Shown: positions 1 through 11,414, numbered from the stretch's first letter. The stretch is DNA of 64,000 bases from Sipunculus nudus (GCA_026874595.1 CM049312.1:76421429-76485428); one strand, 5' to 3'. The notes: generated from the sequence alone by a model not told the origin. Numbers and translations: made by a program.

Positions 1-580
1 AAGCTGTCCAGGATGTATAAAACTGCAAAATTTCAGGTGGATAAGTCAAACCACTTCTGAGATATGAGTGATTTTATCCCATGGCAGATGAACAGATGGA
101 CGCTGTGCGTAAATGGTTGCAGGTGGCGCCACAAGTTTTACTTATGATGAAGAGCTATGTGAGATCTATACACATGCAAAATTTTGGCCCAATAGGTCAA
201 ACGGTTCTCGAGATATGAGCTTGGATGTCTGCAGAGTAAAGTGAATGTAGGTGGCGCCATCTGTCATAAAATTAAGAGAGCTGTCCAGGATGTATAAACC
301 TGCAAAATTTTAGGCAGATATGTCAAACCACTGCCGAGATATGAGTGATTTTATCCCAAGGCAGATGAACAGATGGACGCTGTGCAAAAATGGTTGCAGG
401 TGGCGCCACCATTTTTAGTGTATGTTATAAAGCAATCAAAGGGCTACATTTGTGCAAAATTTTTAGCCGGATCGGTCAAACGGTTCCCGAGATTATCGGT
501 TTATGTGTGGAAACAGATGCACAAATGGACGCTCGGCAGCGAGAAAAGGTCTGCGGTCAACCAAAAATGAGGGCGCAGCA
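1..580 (+). repeat. Tandem repeat, about 280-bp dimeric unit (family R280)
   Basis: The phrase AGCTGTCCAGGATGTATAAA recurs at 2 and 281, so the unit is about 279 bp. Each unit is two related halves of about 140 bp; each half carries a GCAAAATTTT stretch, GGTCAAAC or GTCAAACCAC, GAGATATGAG and a GGTGGCGCCA palindrome (about 124, 242, 400). The array runs off the left window edge. The same repeat occurs in reverse orientation at 33.06-33.95 kb. It is read as the core of a pearl/Helentron-like element; the open frames here are by-products of the repeat. Confidence 0.85.
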
Positions 581-880
581 GTTCACATGTGTCCTGTTGA
601 TAAACCCGATTTGCTTAAAATGCAAACCAAGTTTTTTTCAAACAGTTGAAAGATATAGTTCCATTAATCTGGGAATTCCGCATCTAGACATTGTGTCTAG
701 ACGTCTAGACGCTGTCCGAGACGTCTAGACTCATTGTCAAGACACCCGCCAGAGCCAGGTCAGTTCCCATGGTGACGCCGTTTTTGAGATAGCTATGGTT
801 AACGTACAGACGACGCACGACGCACTACTGACAACGGACGACGCCACACCATCGCATAAGCTCACAGGTTCGCTAAAAAA
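581..880 (+). mobile_element. Right flank of R280 tandem-repeat element
   Basis: After the last repeat unit comes a unique flank that also follows the repeat in the 33-kb copy (GCAGTTCACATGTG at about 578 matches the complement of 33,010-33,025). It then holds a cluster of GTCTAGAC palindromes (about 690-730) and a degenerate ACGACGCACGACG stretch at 815-850, followed by CATCGCATAAGCTCAC. A GACG-type simple repeat before the 3' end is typical of pearl/HINE elements of molluscs. The exact 3' terminus is not resolved. Confidence 0.6.
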
Positions 881-3320
881 ATCCTTATTTCGGTACGTTT
901 ACCTTGAAGACGACTATGTATATTTTTAGGGGTGTCAGGCTTGATCATGACCATGTATTATAATTAATGCGGGGAACTTCAACTTTGTCGGGCAACATCA
1001 AAATCAAGAAAACTTATTTTGTATTAGTTTGTGCATGTTTCGTGCATTTTTAATTGTAAAGAATGATGTGTTTGCATTAGAATAGATCAATATTTATCAA
1101 GCTAAACTATAAGCTGAACCAAATCGGTACACCTCGGCTTTCTGAAATATTGGCGGCGCCTCCTCATAAACTCGGCTTGATCTTAAGGGGGTCCAATCAC
1201 CTATAAAGCATGTTGAGTTAACAAAAATAGCTCCTTTCCTTTAAAAAAATAAATCTATATCTGCCAAAATATTGCCTTGAAACCGTTTGCTTACTCATGT
1301 AAACGAGTGTTAAAAAACAGTGAACCGGGCGCGACCGCAGGTGTAAACATAAACACAGTGCGCGGAGCCACAACATGCGCCAATCAGGAGATGCCCTGAC
1401 TGACTTGGCTAAAAAAATTAAGTACATTTACCGCTGGCTGAGACACCGCGTATTGCCCCTTAATCAGACCTCCGGTCACGCAGCCTTGTTATGGTAAACA
1501 CACTGTGTTTATCAACAGGCAGGGCTATGAAAAGGTATTAAACAGTCGTATGCGAGGAAATGTGACTGTTTGCTGGAATGGTTTTATTGGAAAACTTTTA
1601 TATAAAGCAAAACTGAACTGATAGTGTGAAGGAATAGGAATAATATTACTCCTGAATATGTCCCTTTAACTCGGCTGACTGTGGTGCCGGGCTCCAAAAC
1701 ACACGCGTATTAAATTTAGGCTCATTCTTTATATAACTACCTTCAGATCTAGTCTATATTTACATTAAACGGGAATTTCGACGTCTATATATTCTTTACA
1801 TTAAAATAAAGTGGAGTCTTTCTGTTAAAAGCATCTGTCTTATTCTTTCATGAAGAAATTAGACTAAGACCGTAAATAAAGGCTGGTTTTACATTTTGAT
1901 TGTATCGTATTTCATATGTAAGCTGTATTACATATTAACAATTAAAAAAGAATATCTCATATATGAGTAAATATTTTTGGTGTCATGGAAAATAAAAATA
2001 CCTGATTATCTACGGGTTAAAATTTGTTGTAGGCATAGAGTACATTGCAGAGAATGATTACAGATCGTCATTTCACTTTTATTGTAAATAAATGAACTCG
2101 CTTGAAGTCAGAGTTGGCCTCAGTCGTCAGACTTTTGACCTTCAATTTAAAATAACGAGTACATATTTAATATACGAAAACTTGGAAACATAAACGAAAT
2201 CTTGGACAATACAATGGAGTGTGTAAGCCTACTTCTGTCACAATGGCAGGTTTTGGAAAAGCAAGAGGAGAACGTTTCTACAGAAGTTTATGATATCTCA
2301 TTGAAATCAATCTGAAACGGTGCCGTTGCTGCTATCGTACCAACCTCCAGCGCAGGTTTAAGGTTTATTGCGTATAAGAACAATCCCTAATGACAATGAT
2401 GGCTATAGCATGTCAAAATTGACGTGACATTTGACCCAGTCACTGACCTACTTGCATGGTCAGTACATGCAGCCTTTAAAGGCTTACCTCTAACAATAGT
2501 AATAGGCCTATATGTAACAAGTAAAGGCCTTCGAAAATCTTAATGCCCCCGCGTCCCATTCCGGTTCTAAAATGTAAGCATCATCACTGATCGTGTATGC
2601 AAGGTAGGCCTTTAAACATACCGATGTATGAATTTCTTGCCACAGGCACATCGCCATAAAAAACTGTAAAAATATTCGCACATATCTTATTGAGACCGTA
2701 TTCTACTGTATGCATATTGAATCTATATTTTATTTTAACCTTTAGAATTAAAAAAAAAAATGAGCAAACATTCCTCATCTCATTTAAAACATCCCCCAAA
2801 CCCAATCAAAAGCCCGGTTGGCGGGTTTATCAGCTAGTGTAATGGAAAGTTATGTTTAAATGTGTAAAAATGCAAAGTTAATCCAAACAGTGGAAGTGTG
2901 ACAATCCGCAATCTAATCTAAACAGTAAAGGGTTATACAGTACGTTGCTTAATTGGTTTAATGTACCATGTACTAGCAACCGTGTCCAAGGTGGGCGGAG
3001 CTAATTCGTCAGTGCCGTCACATTAATTATGACAGTATGGCGAATCTATTTTAGGAGTACCCTAAAGACTTAAAACATGAAACATGCTGGAGAAATACCA
3101 TTTAAATGTATGATTTGACATATGGTTGCAGGTTCCTTAAAAACAAACGTATATCAAACGTTAATTTAATTCGGTACAAAAAAATCCGGGCATTGTCATC
3201 TCTTCTTCTTTATTATATATATTTACATATTATACACTTTTACGGATTTGATGAACCCTGTTCGGTGTGAGGCCGAAGCTATCTAGTCTGTACGTTGAAG
3301 CGGTACTAAAGAATGGACTG
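881..3320. other. Gene-free AT-rich stretch
   Basis: No coding region is supported. The frames here are short, lack family signatures and lack convincing splice sites. It includes a weak MITE candidate at 1,187-1,459 (own entry) and otherwise looks like decayed intergenic DNA. Confidence 0.6.
1187..1459. mobile_element. Possible TTAA-flanked MITE, degenerate
   Basis: The left end GGGGGTCCAATCACC after TTAA (1,183-1,186) matches the terminal repeat of the MITE at 57,096-57,560 (GGGGCCCAATCACC). A degraded right end TATTGCCCC is followed by TTAA (1,460-1,463). The right end match is weak, so the boundary is tentative. Confidence 0.35.
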
Positions 3321-3324
3321 ACAA

Positions 3325-4010
3325 ACAAGTGACCCACGGGTCATGACGCTCAGCTTGAAAGTATGAGATAATGGTACATATGATGCAATCTTACTCAGCA
3401 GGAAATACTTTTGTGAGTTTTGTGACAATACTCCTCACCAACAAGTCAGTCAAAGTTTATGCTTATGAATATGATACACTATACCTCAGCTTAAATAGCT
3501 TTCCATCAAATAGATGCAATATGATATATTCCTCAATTGTCAAGTCATTTACAATTGATGGCAATGATAGAATATAACTAAGTTATATATAAGTATATAA
3601 GAACAAACTCTTTACAATATAACACAGCTGGAACTCGTCATAGTATAACTCAGCTGAAACTCTGTTTTCAACAAATGCATGTGCTATAATATGGCTCAAC
3701 TGACAAGTCATTAACTACTGATGGTCATGATACCATACATATAACTCAGTTCAAACTCTGTTTCAAGAAATACATGGGCTATAATATAGCCACCTGACAA
3801 TTTACTGGCAGCTGATGGTTATAATATAATATAACTCGGCTGAAGAGTCTGTTATCCACAATTACATGAGATAGAATATTGCTGAAGTACAGAACTGACA
3901 ATTCCTCTTTACGACAAAAACATGTGATAAAAGTATTGCTCAGCTTTATATGTTATATAATACTATTAAACTGAAAAGTCAAATGCAGCTAGTAAATGAA
4001 ATAATACATT
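3325..4010 (+). mobile_element. Tandem-repeat (Helentron/pearl-like) element, about 92-bp core units
   Basis: The left end has a small hairpin TGACCC-AC-GGGTCA (3,330-3,343) followed by TGACGCTCAGCT, nearly identical to the left end of the 38.6-kb array element. Behind it are diverged tandem units of about 90-100 bp, with recurring TATAACTCAGCTGAAACTCTG, GCTATAATAT and TGACAA-TTACTGATGG motifs near 3,540-3,570, 3,650-3,735, 3,739-3,829 and 3,831-3,917. The internal repeat does not resemble that of the 38.6-kb element. The right end was not found; 4,010 is an approximate limit of the repeat. Confidence 0.6.
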
Positions 4011-4956
4011 GTTCATTTGTATTTACTGTATTCTCAACAAGCCACATAAGCTGTGCGAAAAGAAAAAAAAATGCACCAAATACAGATTCAAATTTTCTGA
4101 AGATAAGACATGCAAGGTAAACAAAAATTCTATGAAAATAATACATTCAAATGCTGACATCTTAAAAAAATCATTGCAGATAACACATGCATCAGTGACA
4201 TGTTCAGGTACCAAAGTCTCTATATAAACAGTCTCAGTGCTTGGCACTTATTGTCTCTGTTGCTGAAACAGAAATCTCTCCTTGATATTAATAGAGAGAA
4301 CATGCCCATCAGATTACTGGAACACCAATTCTTCTCCATCTCACGCCGAGGTTGGACACCTTCTGTCACCCATCATTCAGAAAGTATCAGTTCGCAGCTC
4401 AGCACATCCCACTTCTGACACCAAGCCATAACCGTGTTACCGTGGTTCGTAGTACATGAATAAGGTACAGCAGTGCAAAGTTACATTATACATACTTTTT
4501 TTTATTTTTAGTTCTGGGTTAAAACAAATTACTAGTATAATGTACACCAAAAGTACAGAAGCAATAGGTAAAGTTGGCCGACATCGTGGCTGGAATGGCT
4601 TTGTTTAAACATAAATGTGATATACAGGTATAAAAACGGTAGAGCCAATTAAAAAAGTGAGATAAGGTGCCTATCAATTATAGTTTCAATTATATTTATA
4701 TTTAGTAGTAAAGGTACAATATAAAAACAATAATGTGAATTGAGAAATACCCTGGGTAGCTTATCCCTTTGCTGAATTTCCATAAACAGCCTTCTCATAT
4801 TGATTTTCACATCTCTAGTCTATATTAATCTAAGGGAAACGAGGTACAATAAATTTAAATATATAAACATGACAACATTTAAACACCAGCATATTATTTC
4901 ATACAATAAATAATACTGGTATTCTAAGAAAATAAGATTAAAATAAAACCACGTAC
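4011..4956. other. No supported gene; GC-raised patch at 4.2-4.42 kb
   Basis: Short frames occur on both strands but match nothing I recognise. The patch 4,225-4,425 is less AT-rich than its flanks, which can mark an exon or an old repeat; no consistent splice pair was seen. Confidence 0.4.
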
Positions 4957-5105
4957 CATGAATCCAGTACTTCTTGACAGGGAAGAGTATCAACACCGGA
5001 ATGAAGACACAACTGATCCATGCTGAACTCGCCCATAAGATGCCTAGCTGGTAACCACAAGGTGTAGAAACATCACCATGAAAGCTCCAACTGCTTCTCG
5101 ACACA
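4957..5105 (-). CDS. Possible exon of an unrecognised membrane protein
   Basis: On the minus strand an open frame runs to ATG|GTACGT, a good 5' splice donor with the intron starting at 4,956. The peptide is hydrophobic, including GYQLGILWASSAWISCV and IPVLILFPVKKYW, consistent with one or two membrane segments and a charged stop-transfer. Base composition changes sharply at the donor: close to half G+C inside, AT-rich beyond. The upstream side abuts antisense retrotransposon gag at about 5,105, so no acceptor can be placed; the exon may be cut by that insertion. I do not recognise the family. It could equally be a chance frame. Confidence 0.25.
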
Positions 5106-5174
5106 ACAATTTATAGATGCCCGGCATGCGGCAAAATTCGTCTACCCATGAGCCTGGGTTTACAGAAGGGGAGG

Positions 5175-5803
5175 AATTATGAATTAGCGGTGGAAACACT
5201 TGAAGGACATTTCGGACCTTGTAAACAATCTGTAGTTGCCGCCAGGTATAAGTTCCACCAACATAATCAATTGCCAACAGAAACAATAGAAGACTATTTG
5301 ATAGTGTTACGTTAAATGGTAGTGCCATGTGACTTTCCTGTAGATGTAAAAGAAGAAATTATTAGGGACCGTGTTATTCAAGGAGCTAGTGACAAATGGC
5401 TCCAAGAACGTATGTTGACAGAGAAAGAATTTTTAAAAGTTTTTTTAAGAACTTGATGGCTGTAGCTCGCCACTTACAGCAAACTGCAAAAGATCGAGAA
5501 GTGATTCAAACAAGAAACATAACCACAGATGGTGTACAATACGTACAATCAAATGTAAGTGGAGCCAGTGGCTCGTATGTATCTCGTGTACAACAGGCTC
5601 TTAGTCACAGAGGTTTGCATTCAGAGAAAAACTGTTTTCGTTGTGGTTTATCCAAGCATTTAGCCAGTGACCCTGTAGGTAAAGCTCGTCAAGCCAGTTG
5701 CTTTAGGTGTAATAAGAAAGGATATTTTGAATCTCAGTGTCACAAAAACCGTAGAGGAACAGGGCATCACCAGAGAAATCAGGACAGAACGGTACTATGG
5801 TAA
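5175..5803 (+). pseudogene. Retrotransposon gag fragment with two zinc knuckles
   Basis: From 5,175 one frame reads as gag capsid-like sequence (NYELAVETLEGHF, then RYKFHQHNQLP). It is interrupted by an in-frame stop near 5,311, resumes (VKEEIIRDRVIQGASDKW), and then shifts into the frame open at 5,396-5,803. That frame carries two CCHC-type knuckles, both damaged: the first has Asp for the last Cys (CFRCGLSKHLASD), the second Tyr for His (CFRCNKKGYFESQC). Gag normally packages the element RNA; this copy cannot. Basic residues follow the knuckles. The stop, the shift and both knuckle changes support long inactivity. Confidence 0.8.
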
Positions 5804-6019
5804 CCTAAGATCTTAGCGTTATCCAGGGCCAGGACGATACCAAGACACCAGGGGACGAGGGCCAGGGAATAACTATGACAACCCCCGGTCAGCGCGTTAC
5901 CAAGAAACCAGGCGTCAAGGCGTTATCAAGGCGACAGTGAACCAGCGCAGTATCAATACTTCAAGGGGCCACGAAGTTTAGACAAATAACTGAAGAATGG
6001 GTCGATACAGACAGTGAGG

Positions 6020-6485
6020 AAGAAACCGTGTTCGTGTAAAGTACAAATGTAATTCAAAATGTGCAGTTTTTGTTGACCTCACTATTGATGAACTATCCTT
6101 TAAATTGCTGGTAGCCACAATGAGTCCAAGGACTCTCCTTACAAAAAGTGACTTTGTGAAATATTTTGAAGGGTATACATTGTTACCACCTAAGGTAAAA
6201 TTGAGGTCCTTTTCAAAGAATGAAATTAGTGTACTGGACTGTTTTGAAGCAAATGTGTGTTACAAAGGTTTATCTCATGTAATGTACATACATGTTGAAA
6301 CCGGAATTTCTTGGGTTGGCATTAACTTGGGTAATGCATTGGGTGTCAATCACTACAGGCTAATCACCCCCAGTAGTACTAGAGAGATTGATTTACCAAT
6401 TGAACTCCAGGAGTTTGGTGAGCTGTTTACACCAACATTAGGATGTGCTAAAGGGGTTTGTACACCAGGTAAGAGTCAAGGATGA
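6020..6485 (+). pseudogene. Retrotransposon protease/linker remnant
   Basis: Between gag and RT, a frame at 6,105-6,485 matches the usual gypsy retropepsin-to-RT linker in position and style: FVDLTIDELSFKLLV upstream, then PSSTREIDLPIELQEF and ELFTPTLG. A catalytic DTG triplet is not visible, so the protease core is decayed or missing. The frame ends just before the RT fragment, which continues in another frame. Confidence 0.55.
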
Positions 6486-7560
6486 TGTTGTACAAGTACA
6501 GACTAAATTAAGGCCCCTACCATCCTCAATTCGTGAGTCTGTATCTCAGGAATTGAGAAGATTAGAAACAGAGGGAATTAATGAGAGGGTAGATACAACT
6601 ACATGGATCTCTCCCTTAGTTGTAGCCTGGAAAAAAGTCTGGAAATATCAGGGTATGTGTTGATTTGAGGGAGGTAAATAAGGCCATAAATTCCCAGTAA
6701 GTTCCCACTTCCATTTGTTGATGAAGTGTTAGGGGAGCTGCGTTGGGGCTTAAATTTTTGCCAAGTAAGATTTAGCGGCAGCGTATCATCAGGAACCCCT
6801 GCACGAGAGCAGTCGAGACTTGACGGCTTTCATCACACGAGGGAGTGTTTCGTTTTACCAGGGTCTGTTTCGGGCTTACGTCAGCACCAACAGCCTTCCG
6901 ACAAATGATGAGTTTCATCCTTAAGGGGTGTTTCCATGTGCACGTATGTGCGTGAAAAATCGCTCATATGATTTTGTAACTAGGGTGTTTTCATGTGTCC
7001 GTCAGCGTATATGCGTATGTGCGTATATGTGTAAAATAGCCACAGGAGCGATTTTCACGCATAGGGTCAGCGCGAACTTAGGGTCTCAGGGTAAAATTAC
7101 GTCACTTTACCATCTAATAAATAAATCAGCCAGTTCACGCATATACGCATGTATGTGCTCATGGAAATACACCTATTTTCACGCACAGACGTACATACGC
7201 AATAACGTGCACATGGGAACATTCCTTTATTTGGATAAAAGAGTACAGTGTTACCTTAATGATCTGATTATTTATTGGAACACCAAGGGAAGAATATCAG
7301 TACAACCTAGAAGCCGTTCTTGGCAAACTGCGTCGGGCAGTCTCAAGCTCAATGAAAAATGTCAGTTTAATATGAAGTCTATATCGGGGTCATCTGGTTA
7401 CAACTGAAGGTATACAACCGTTACCATCACCGGCTATAGTAGTCCTAGGAGCACCAGCCCCTCATGATAGAGCCACACTTCATTCTTTTCTTGGACTTGT
7501 GGGATATTATTCCAAGTTCTGTCCTGATTATGCCACCATGGTATAACCAAAGCGTGCATT
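6445..7560 (+). pseudogene. Gypsy-type reverse transcriptase, interrupted
   Basis: The first RT part includes KLRPLPSSIRESV, ISPLVVAWKK and, after a frameshift, VDLREVNKAIN (about 6,660), which are standard N-terminal gypsy RT motifs. Further frames give a degraded fingers/palm segment up to MMSFILKG near 6,925. The reading then stops at an inserted MITE and resumes at about 7,240 with VQCYLNDLIIY, where the catalytic YxDD box has become YLND. Downstream, FLGLVGYYSKFCPDYATM (about 7,480-7,540) is the RT-RNase H connection. Several stops and shifts are present and the catalytic box is altered, so it is inactive. Confidence 0.85.
6929..7235. mobile_element. MITE inserted in the RT remnant
   Basis: The ends are inverted: left GTTTCCATGTGCACGTATG (from about 6,930) against the complement of GTGCACATGGGAAC (7,208-7,221). 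Subterminal copies (TTTTCATGTGTCCGT near 6,990; TGCTCATGGAAATACACC near 7,160) and GCGTGAAAA motifs are mirrored inside. It separates two RT fragments that would otherwise be contiguous, so its insertion is later than the retrotransposon. No open frame of its own. Target duplication not resolved. Confidence 0.65.
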
Positions 7561-7990
7561 ATTGAGGGGGATGAACCGTTTCAGCGGACTGAAGAGGCAC
7601 AGGTCAGTTTGATAGGGTGAACCCATAATTGGTAAAAGTATGACCTTAGCCCTGTTTGATCCAGACAATGATACAGTAGTTACAACGGATGCTAGTGGTT
7701 ATGGTATTTCAGGGGTACTCAGTCAGTTTAAAGATTGGCAGGAATACATGGTTGCAAGTGCATCCAGAACCGTGTCAGAACAGGAGCGTAGGTACTCTGT
7801 TGGGGAACGAGGGGCATTAGCACGTGTGTGGGTATGTGAACACTGGTTAATTATTTGTGGGGACGACGGGTCACACTTCGTACTGACCATCGTGCATAGA
7901 CAACCTTGTTAACCAGTAAAGGAAAGGGTAGACAACCGATGAGAATAGCAAAGTGAAATGCTTGGCTGTTATGGTTTAACTACACCATTT
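7561..7990 (+). pseudogene. Gypsy-type RNase H remnant
   Basis: The frame at 7,640-7,912 holds TTDASGYGISGVLSQ (with the first catalytic Asp), then YMVASASRTVSEQERRYSV and ARVWVCEHW, the usual RNase H core. A frameshift follows near 7,890, after which TLLTSKGKGRQPMRIAKWNA can be read in another frame. It would degrade the RNA of the RNA-DNA hybrid during reverse transcription. No integrase follows. Confidence 0.8.
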
Positions 7991-9083
7991 AGTATCGTCC
8001 ATGAAGTTCTCGGTAACTGAATTGTGTGAAAAAAATATCCTGAATAGTTGTGAAGATTTGTTATGCAGTGTTGCTTATTGGCCACCTGGGTTAGGGACAA
8101 AAAAAGAAAATATAAAATGTTATAATTGTGCAGATTTGTATGAGGTTGCTTTTAAGGCCCAATGTATTGAGGACAGTTGGAAACACCTACACCTGAACAT
8201 GTTTGTAATTGTGGTATATTCCTAAAATTAAAAAAAAGTAATTGGATGTTGTAAGAGAATGTTGTTTTGTGTAAGAGAAAAATAAAGCTGGACAGTGGAA
8301 AATGAGGGACACTAATATTTGTGCATATAAGGGTATGGTGTATATCGAACAAAGGAAAACTGTGAAAATGATGGACACGTATTGTTCGTTGGAAAAAAAT
8401 ATAAACATACTGAAAATTTTTACATAGATTTGGAAAAATAGGGAGGATAAACGAGGCGCGTTGGCTAGGGAAAAAAAGAATTTCCAAGATAAAGGTATAA
8501 TTGTATATAGATCATTTGAAACAGTGAAAGAGGAAGAGAGAATGATGGATAAAGATTAAAGATCGACCTAATTAAGAAATGCGATCTATGAGACTGGAAT
8601 AAGTTAATTTATAAAACATCGAGTAATGTTTTAAACGTGTACTCAGGGAGAATAGTGAAATTGAACAATAGTGAAACCGATTATTTTAAATCTTTTTGAT
8701 GTGAAGTGCATTTTGTTTTAGAATATTTATGGATTTTATGTGGATGTGAATTTAAGTATTATTAGTATTGTCAAGAAACAGTATATAGAATAAAATGCAT
8801 TGAGAAAGCTGATTTTATAGCCTGACTTTGATATAAGTACTGTTTACATACTTGCAAAGATGGTAAAATTTTAAAAGGGTTTAATATAGTGTTATAATGG
8901 CCACATGGACCTTTATTGGACTGAGTATACTATTTTGATTATTAGGCTTGCGATTTTGGATAATTATAAAGTTTTGTAATAGTTGATTAATCAGTTCTTA
9001 AGAAGTGAGAGGGATATGTGTCGTGTCTTAAAGTGTAATATCTATAAATTTATGTTAGTGGAAATTACTTAGGTCCAGGTTAC
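7991..9083. other. Non-coding tail of the LTR element; integrase absent
   Basis: Short frames only (for example 8,001-8,225), with no integrase zinc finger or DDE core. A purine-rich GAAGTGAGAGGGA at about 9,003-9,015 could be a polypurine-like tract before the candidate LTR. Either the integrase was deleted or it has decayed beyond recognition. Confidence 0.5.
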
Positions 9084-9232
9084 TGTAATGTGGCGACATC
9101 TGGCAAATTGTTAAGGTACTAAATGGAGTGAAAAAGTGTCTGAAAAAGTGGCCATATTGTCTCCTCCTGTAACATGGGTCTGGTAGTCTCCTCCTTTAAA
9201 TCTGCTTCCATCCTGGGAAAGAATACTATAAA
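9084..9232 (+). repeat. Candidate short LTR
   Basis: It lies between the pol remnant and a tRNA primer-binding-like site. It starts TGTAATGTGGCGACATCTGG and ends just before TGGCGACGAGG. No second LTR copy was found in the window, so it rests on position and on the adjacent primer site. Confidence 0.4.
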
Positions 9233-9530
9233 TGGCGACGAGGATGTTTGCAGTGGGCCAAACACCAGCTTTTCTTGAACCTCCTCGTGATTTTGTCTGT
9301 GAGTGGAGCCAATGAAAGAAAATATTTGAGAACTTTATAGTCGCGTCAGATGCCTTAACTTTCGAACCCACGCGGAAGAAAGCCATCTTGCTTCATAGTA
9401 TAAGAACAGACGGACAACGTATCTAATAATCCCTAAGGACACCAACAGTTCTCAAAGGTGAGAAAAATGAAACTGAAACTATAAAACATGATGTTTATTA
9501 ATTAGCGTTGGAAACACCTATAGGAAAGAA
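9232..9530 (+). pseudogene. Retrotransposon gag N-terminus, displaced
   Basis: From the ATG at 9,232 the frame reads as a gag start (MFAVGQTPAFLEPP), meets a stop after WSQ, and continues in the same frame as KIFENFIVASDALTFEP and KKAILLHSIRTDGQR. At 9,493-9,520, ATTAGCGTTGGAAACACC is nearly the same as 5,182-5,200 in the upstream gag, so this fragment reaches the point where that copy begins. It supplies the part of gag the upstream copy lacks. Confidence 0.7.
9233..9250 (+). other. Candidate primer-binding site
   Basis: TGGCGACGAGGATG begins with TGG, the complement of a tRNA CCA 3' end, and sits directly between the candidate LTR and a gag start. This is the expected place and form for a minus-strand DNA priming site. 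The tRNA is not assigned with confidence. Confidence 0.45.
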
Positions 9531-9539
9531 TACAATATA

Positions 9540-11225
9540 TTGACACATGATGAACATTACGTGAAACGAAAGAATAAACGTTAATTTTACTTGGGAAATA
9601 CCATCCAGAAGTTATCTCTTCTTATTCTTCTTCAAATTCGCAAGAATCTACAGCGTCCCGGCGAGATTTCGTGCAGCGAGACCATCATCAAGATATTTAC
9701 CTTATAAGGAATACCGTAAAGAATCCGGGAAATCTGACCGTAAATAAACCCCGAAAATATCACTGCGCTTGGCATTTGACTAACTAAATGACAAAATGTC
9801 ATACTGCTACATCTGGAAAGAACAAACTAGTGCTGAGGATACATACTGAAGGAAATGTAATCCACGGTCCGGCTTTGCGTGGCATCCGAAGCATAGGCTG
9901 CCCGAATGAAAACGCGTGAAAGTAGTCCCTATATACTAATTAACACTGCCGACAAACGCGATGGCGAAAATCCAAGTAATTTAAAAATATATATAATATG
10001 GATAAATGGTAAATATTGCCGGAACGAATAATTAAAATATGTGGAAACCTCAGTCGAAATATCCCAAGTGGATCTACCAATTTCACGCATGGATGACGCG
10101 CTAGTTAAACATGGCCGCAAGGGGGTCTCGCATAATCATTCCACCGATCGGCCAAACAACACAATTCCGAATTGTATTAACCTACAGTGAGATAAGGTGC
10201 GTGTTGAGCAATTAATTATTTCGCTCATTGCTAGCGCCGGTGAAAGCGAAATACATGAATTATCTGTTCGTTCCGAAATAATTAAGGTTCATTTACCGGC
10301 CGGTACTGATAGGGCTATAGAGCCAAGCTCCGAGCAAGACAAATTTAACAAATTTTTTCAATAATATTTTTATCATGTGACAGTTGAGGGTAAATTTTAC
10401 CTCCTGCACATTCTGGTCTTTGGTCCATGACTGCCGAGGTCGTCTTATGTGCATGAAGGCCCTCGAAAAAAAAGTATGAATTCTTGCGACGTGTTGTTTA
10501 GTATAGCAAGGCGCAAGGGAAAAGGCTGATTATCACATGTGGAACCCCGATGACGGTTTTTGTGCATGCGCAGTGGAGAACTAAAAAGTGTGATAAATTG
10601 ACAACTAATCAGTTTCCGAGATCTCTCTACCTTCTGTATATGAAAGAAAACACTATTAGGTATACATTTTAATACTTAAAATGCATGTGCGGTGCTATAT
10701 CAATGCTATATGGTTCTTCAACCATGTAAGGTCATATACAGAAAAGGAATGCTCTTGCGCCGAAATTGGTATACTTGTATAGCTGTAATCACTCAGAATT
10801 TACAGAAGACGATAAAAGCGGTCTTTACCAATCGGCAATTGCGGTCCGCTATGTATTGCACCCTACTTAAAAACGACTTTGTGGTTAATATCTCCATTAA
10901 GTGTCATGAGAGTTATAAGAAATATATAGCCATGGATCAAAGAACAATCGCAGAATTTTTATTTTTAGTCAATTAAATCTGAGGATGGATCTTGATGCAA
11001 AGTCAGGCACTGGCAAAAATATGCGCTCTTCGAGTGTCCTGGTATATAATATATATCCATTTGAAGTGTAATTGAGTCCAGTCAAAATTATTGTGATTTA
11101 TATTTATTATGATTGAACGCATTATTAGATAACTGCATATACCGTTGACGGATCACATCTGAAGATTGGAAAGGCATGAAAACATGCACGTGTTAATGTG
11201 TAACTGAACATTTTCATAAATAATC
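9540..11225. other. No recognisable gene or repeat
   Basis: AT-rich DNA with CpG-containing patches at 9.85-10.33 kb. The longest frame (10,692-10,976) has no domain signature. I see nothing else to report in it. Confidence 0.5.
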
Positions 11226-11226
11226 A

Positions 11227-11243
11227 ATTTATGTATATATATA

Positions 11244-11275
<32 letters not shown>
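11227..11275. repeat. (AT)n microsatellite
   Basis: Alternating AT with two short interruptions. Confidence 0.9.
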
Positions 11276-11413
11276 ATCACTGTCCATGACCATCAGTGTA
11301 GTGTTTTTTTAGTAGTTATATTCCTGTAATACCTGGCCTTCAGAAGGAGAACACAGCTGACAATGGGGAATTGCCTCACCTGCAAGGAAACTATTTATTA
11401 ACTGAACATGCTG

Positions 11414-11414
11414 A

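Larger units (their letters stand above)
5106..9232 (+). mobile_element. Degenerate Ty3/gypsy-type LTR retrotransposon
   Basis: Pieces appear in the usual order: gag with zinc knuckles, a protease-linker region, reverse transcriptase, RNase H, then a candidate 3' LTR. Stops and frameshifts break every domain. A MITE interrupts the RT, and no integrase (no HHCC or DDE region) could be read between RNase H at about 7,990 and the LTR at 9,084. The element starts in mid-gag; the missing gag start lies downstream of the LTR. It is a fossil with no coding capacity. Confidence 0.85.

Noticed and set aside
5044-5328. 94-codon minus-strand frame
   Set aside because: Mostly antisense to retrotransposon gag, which is recognised on the plus strand.
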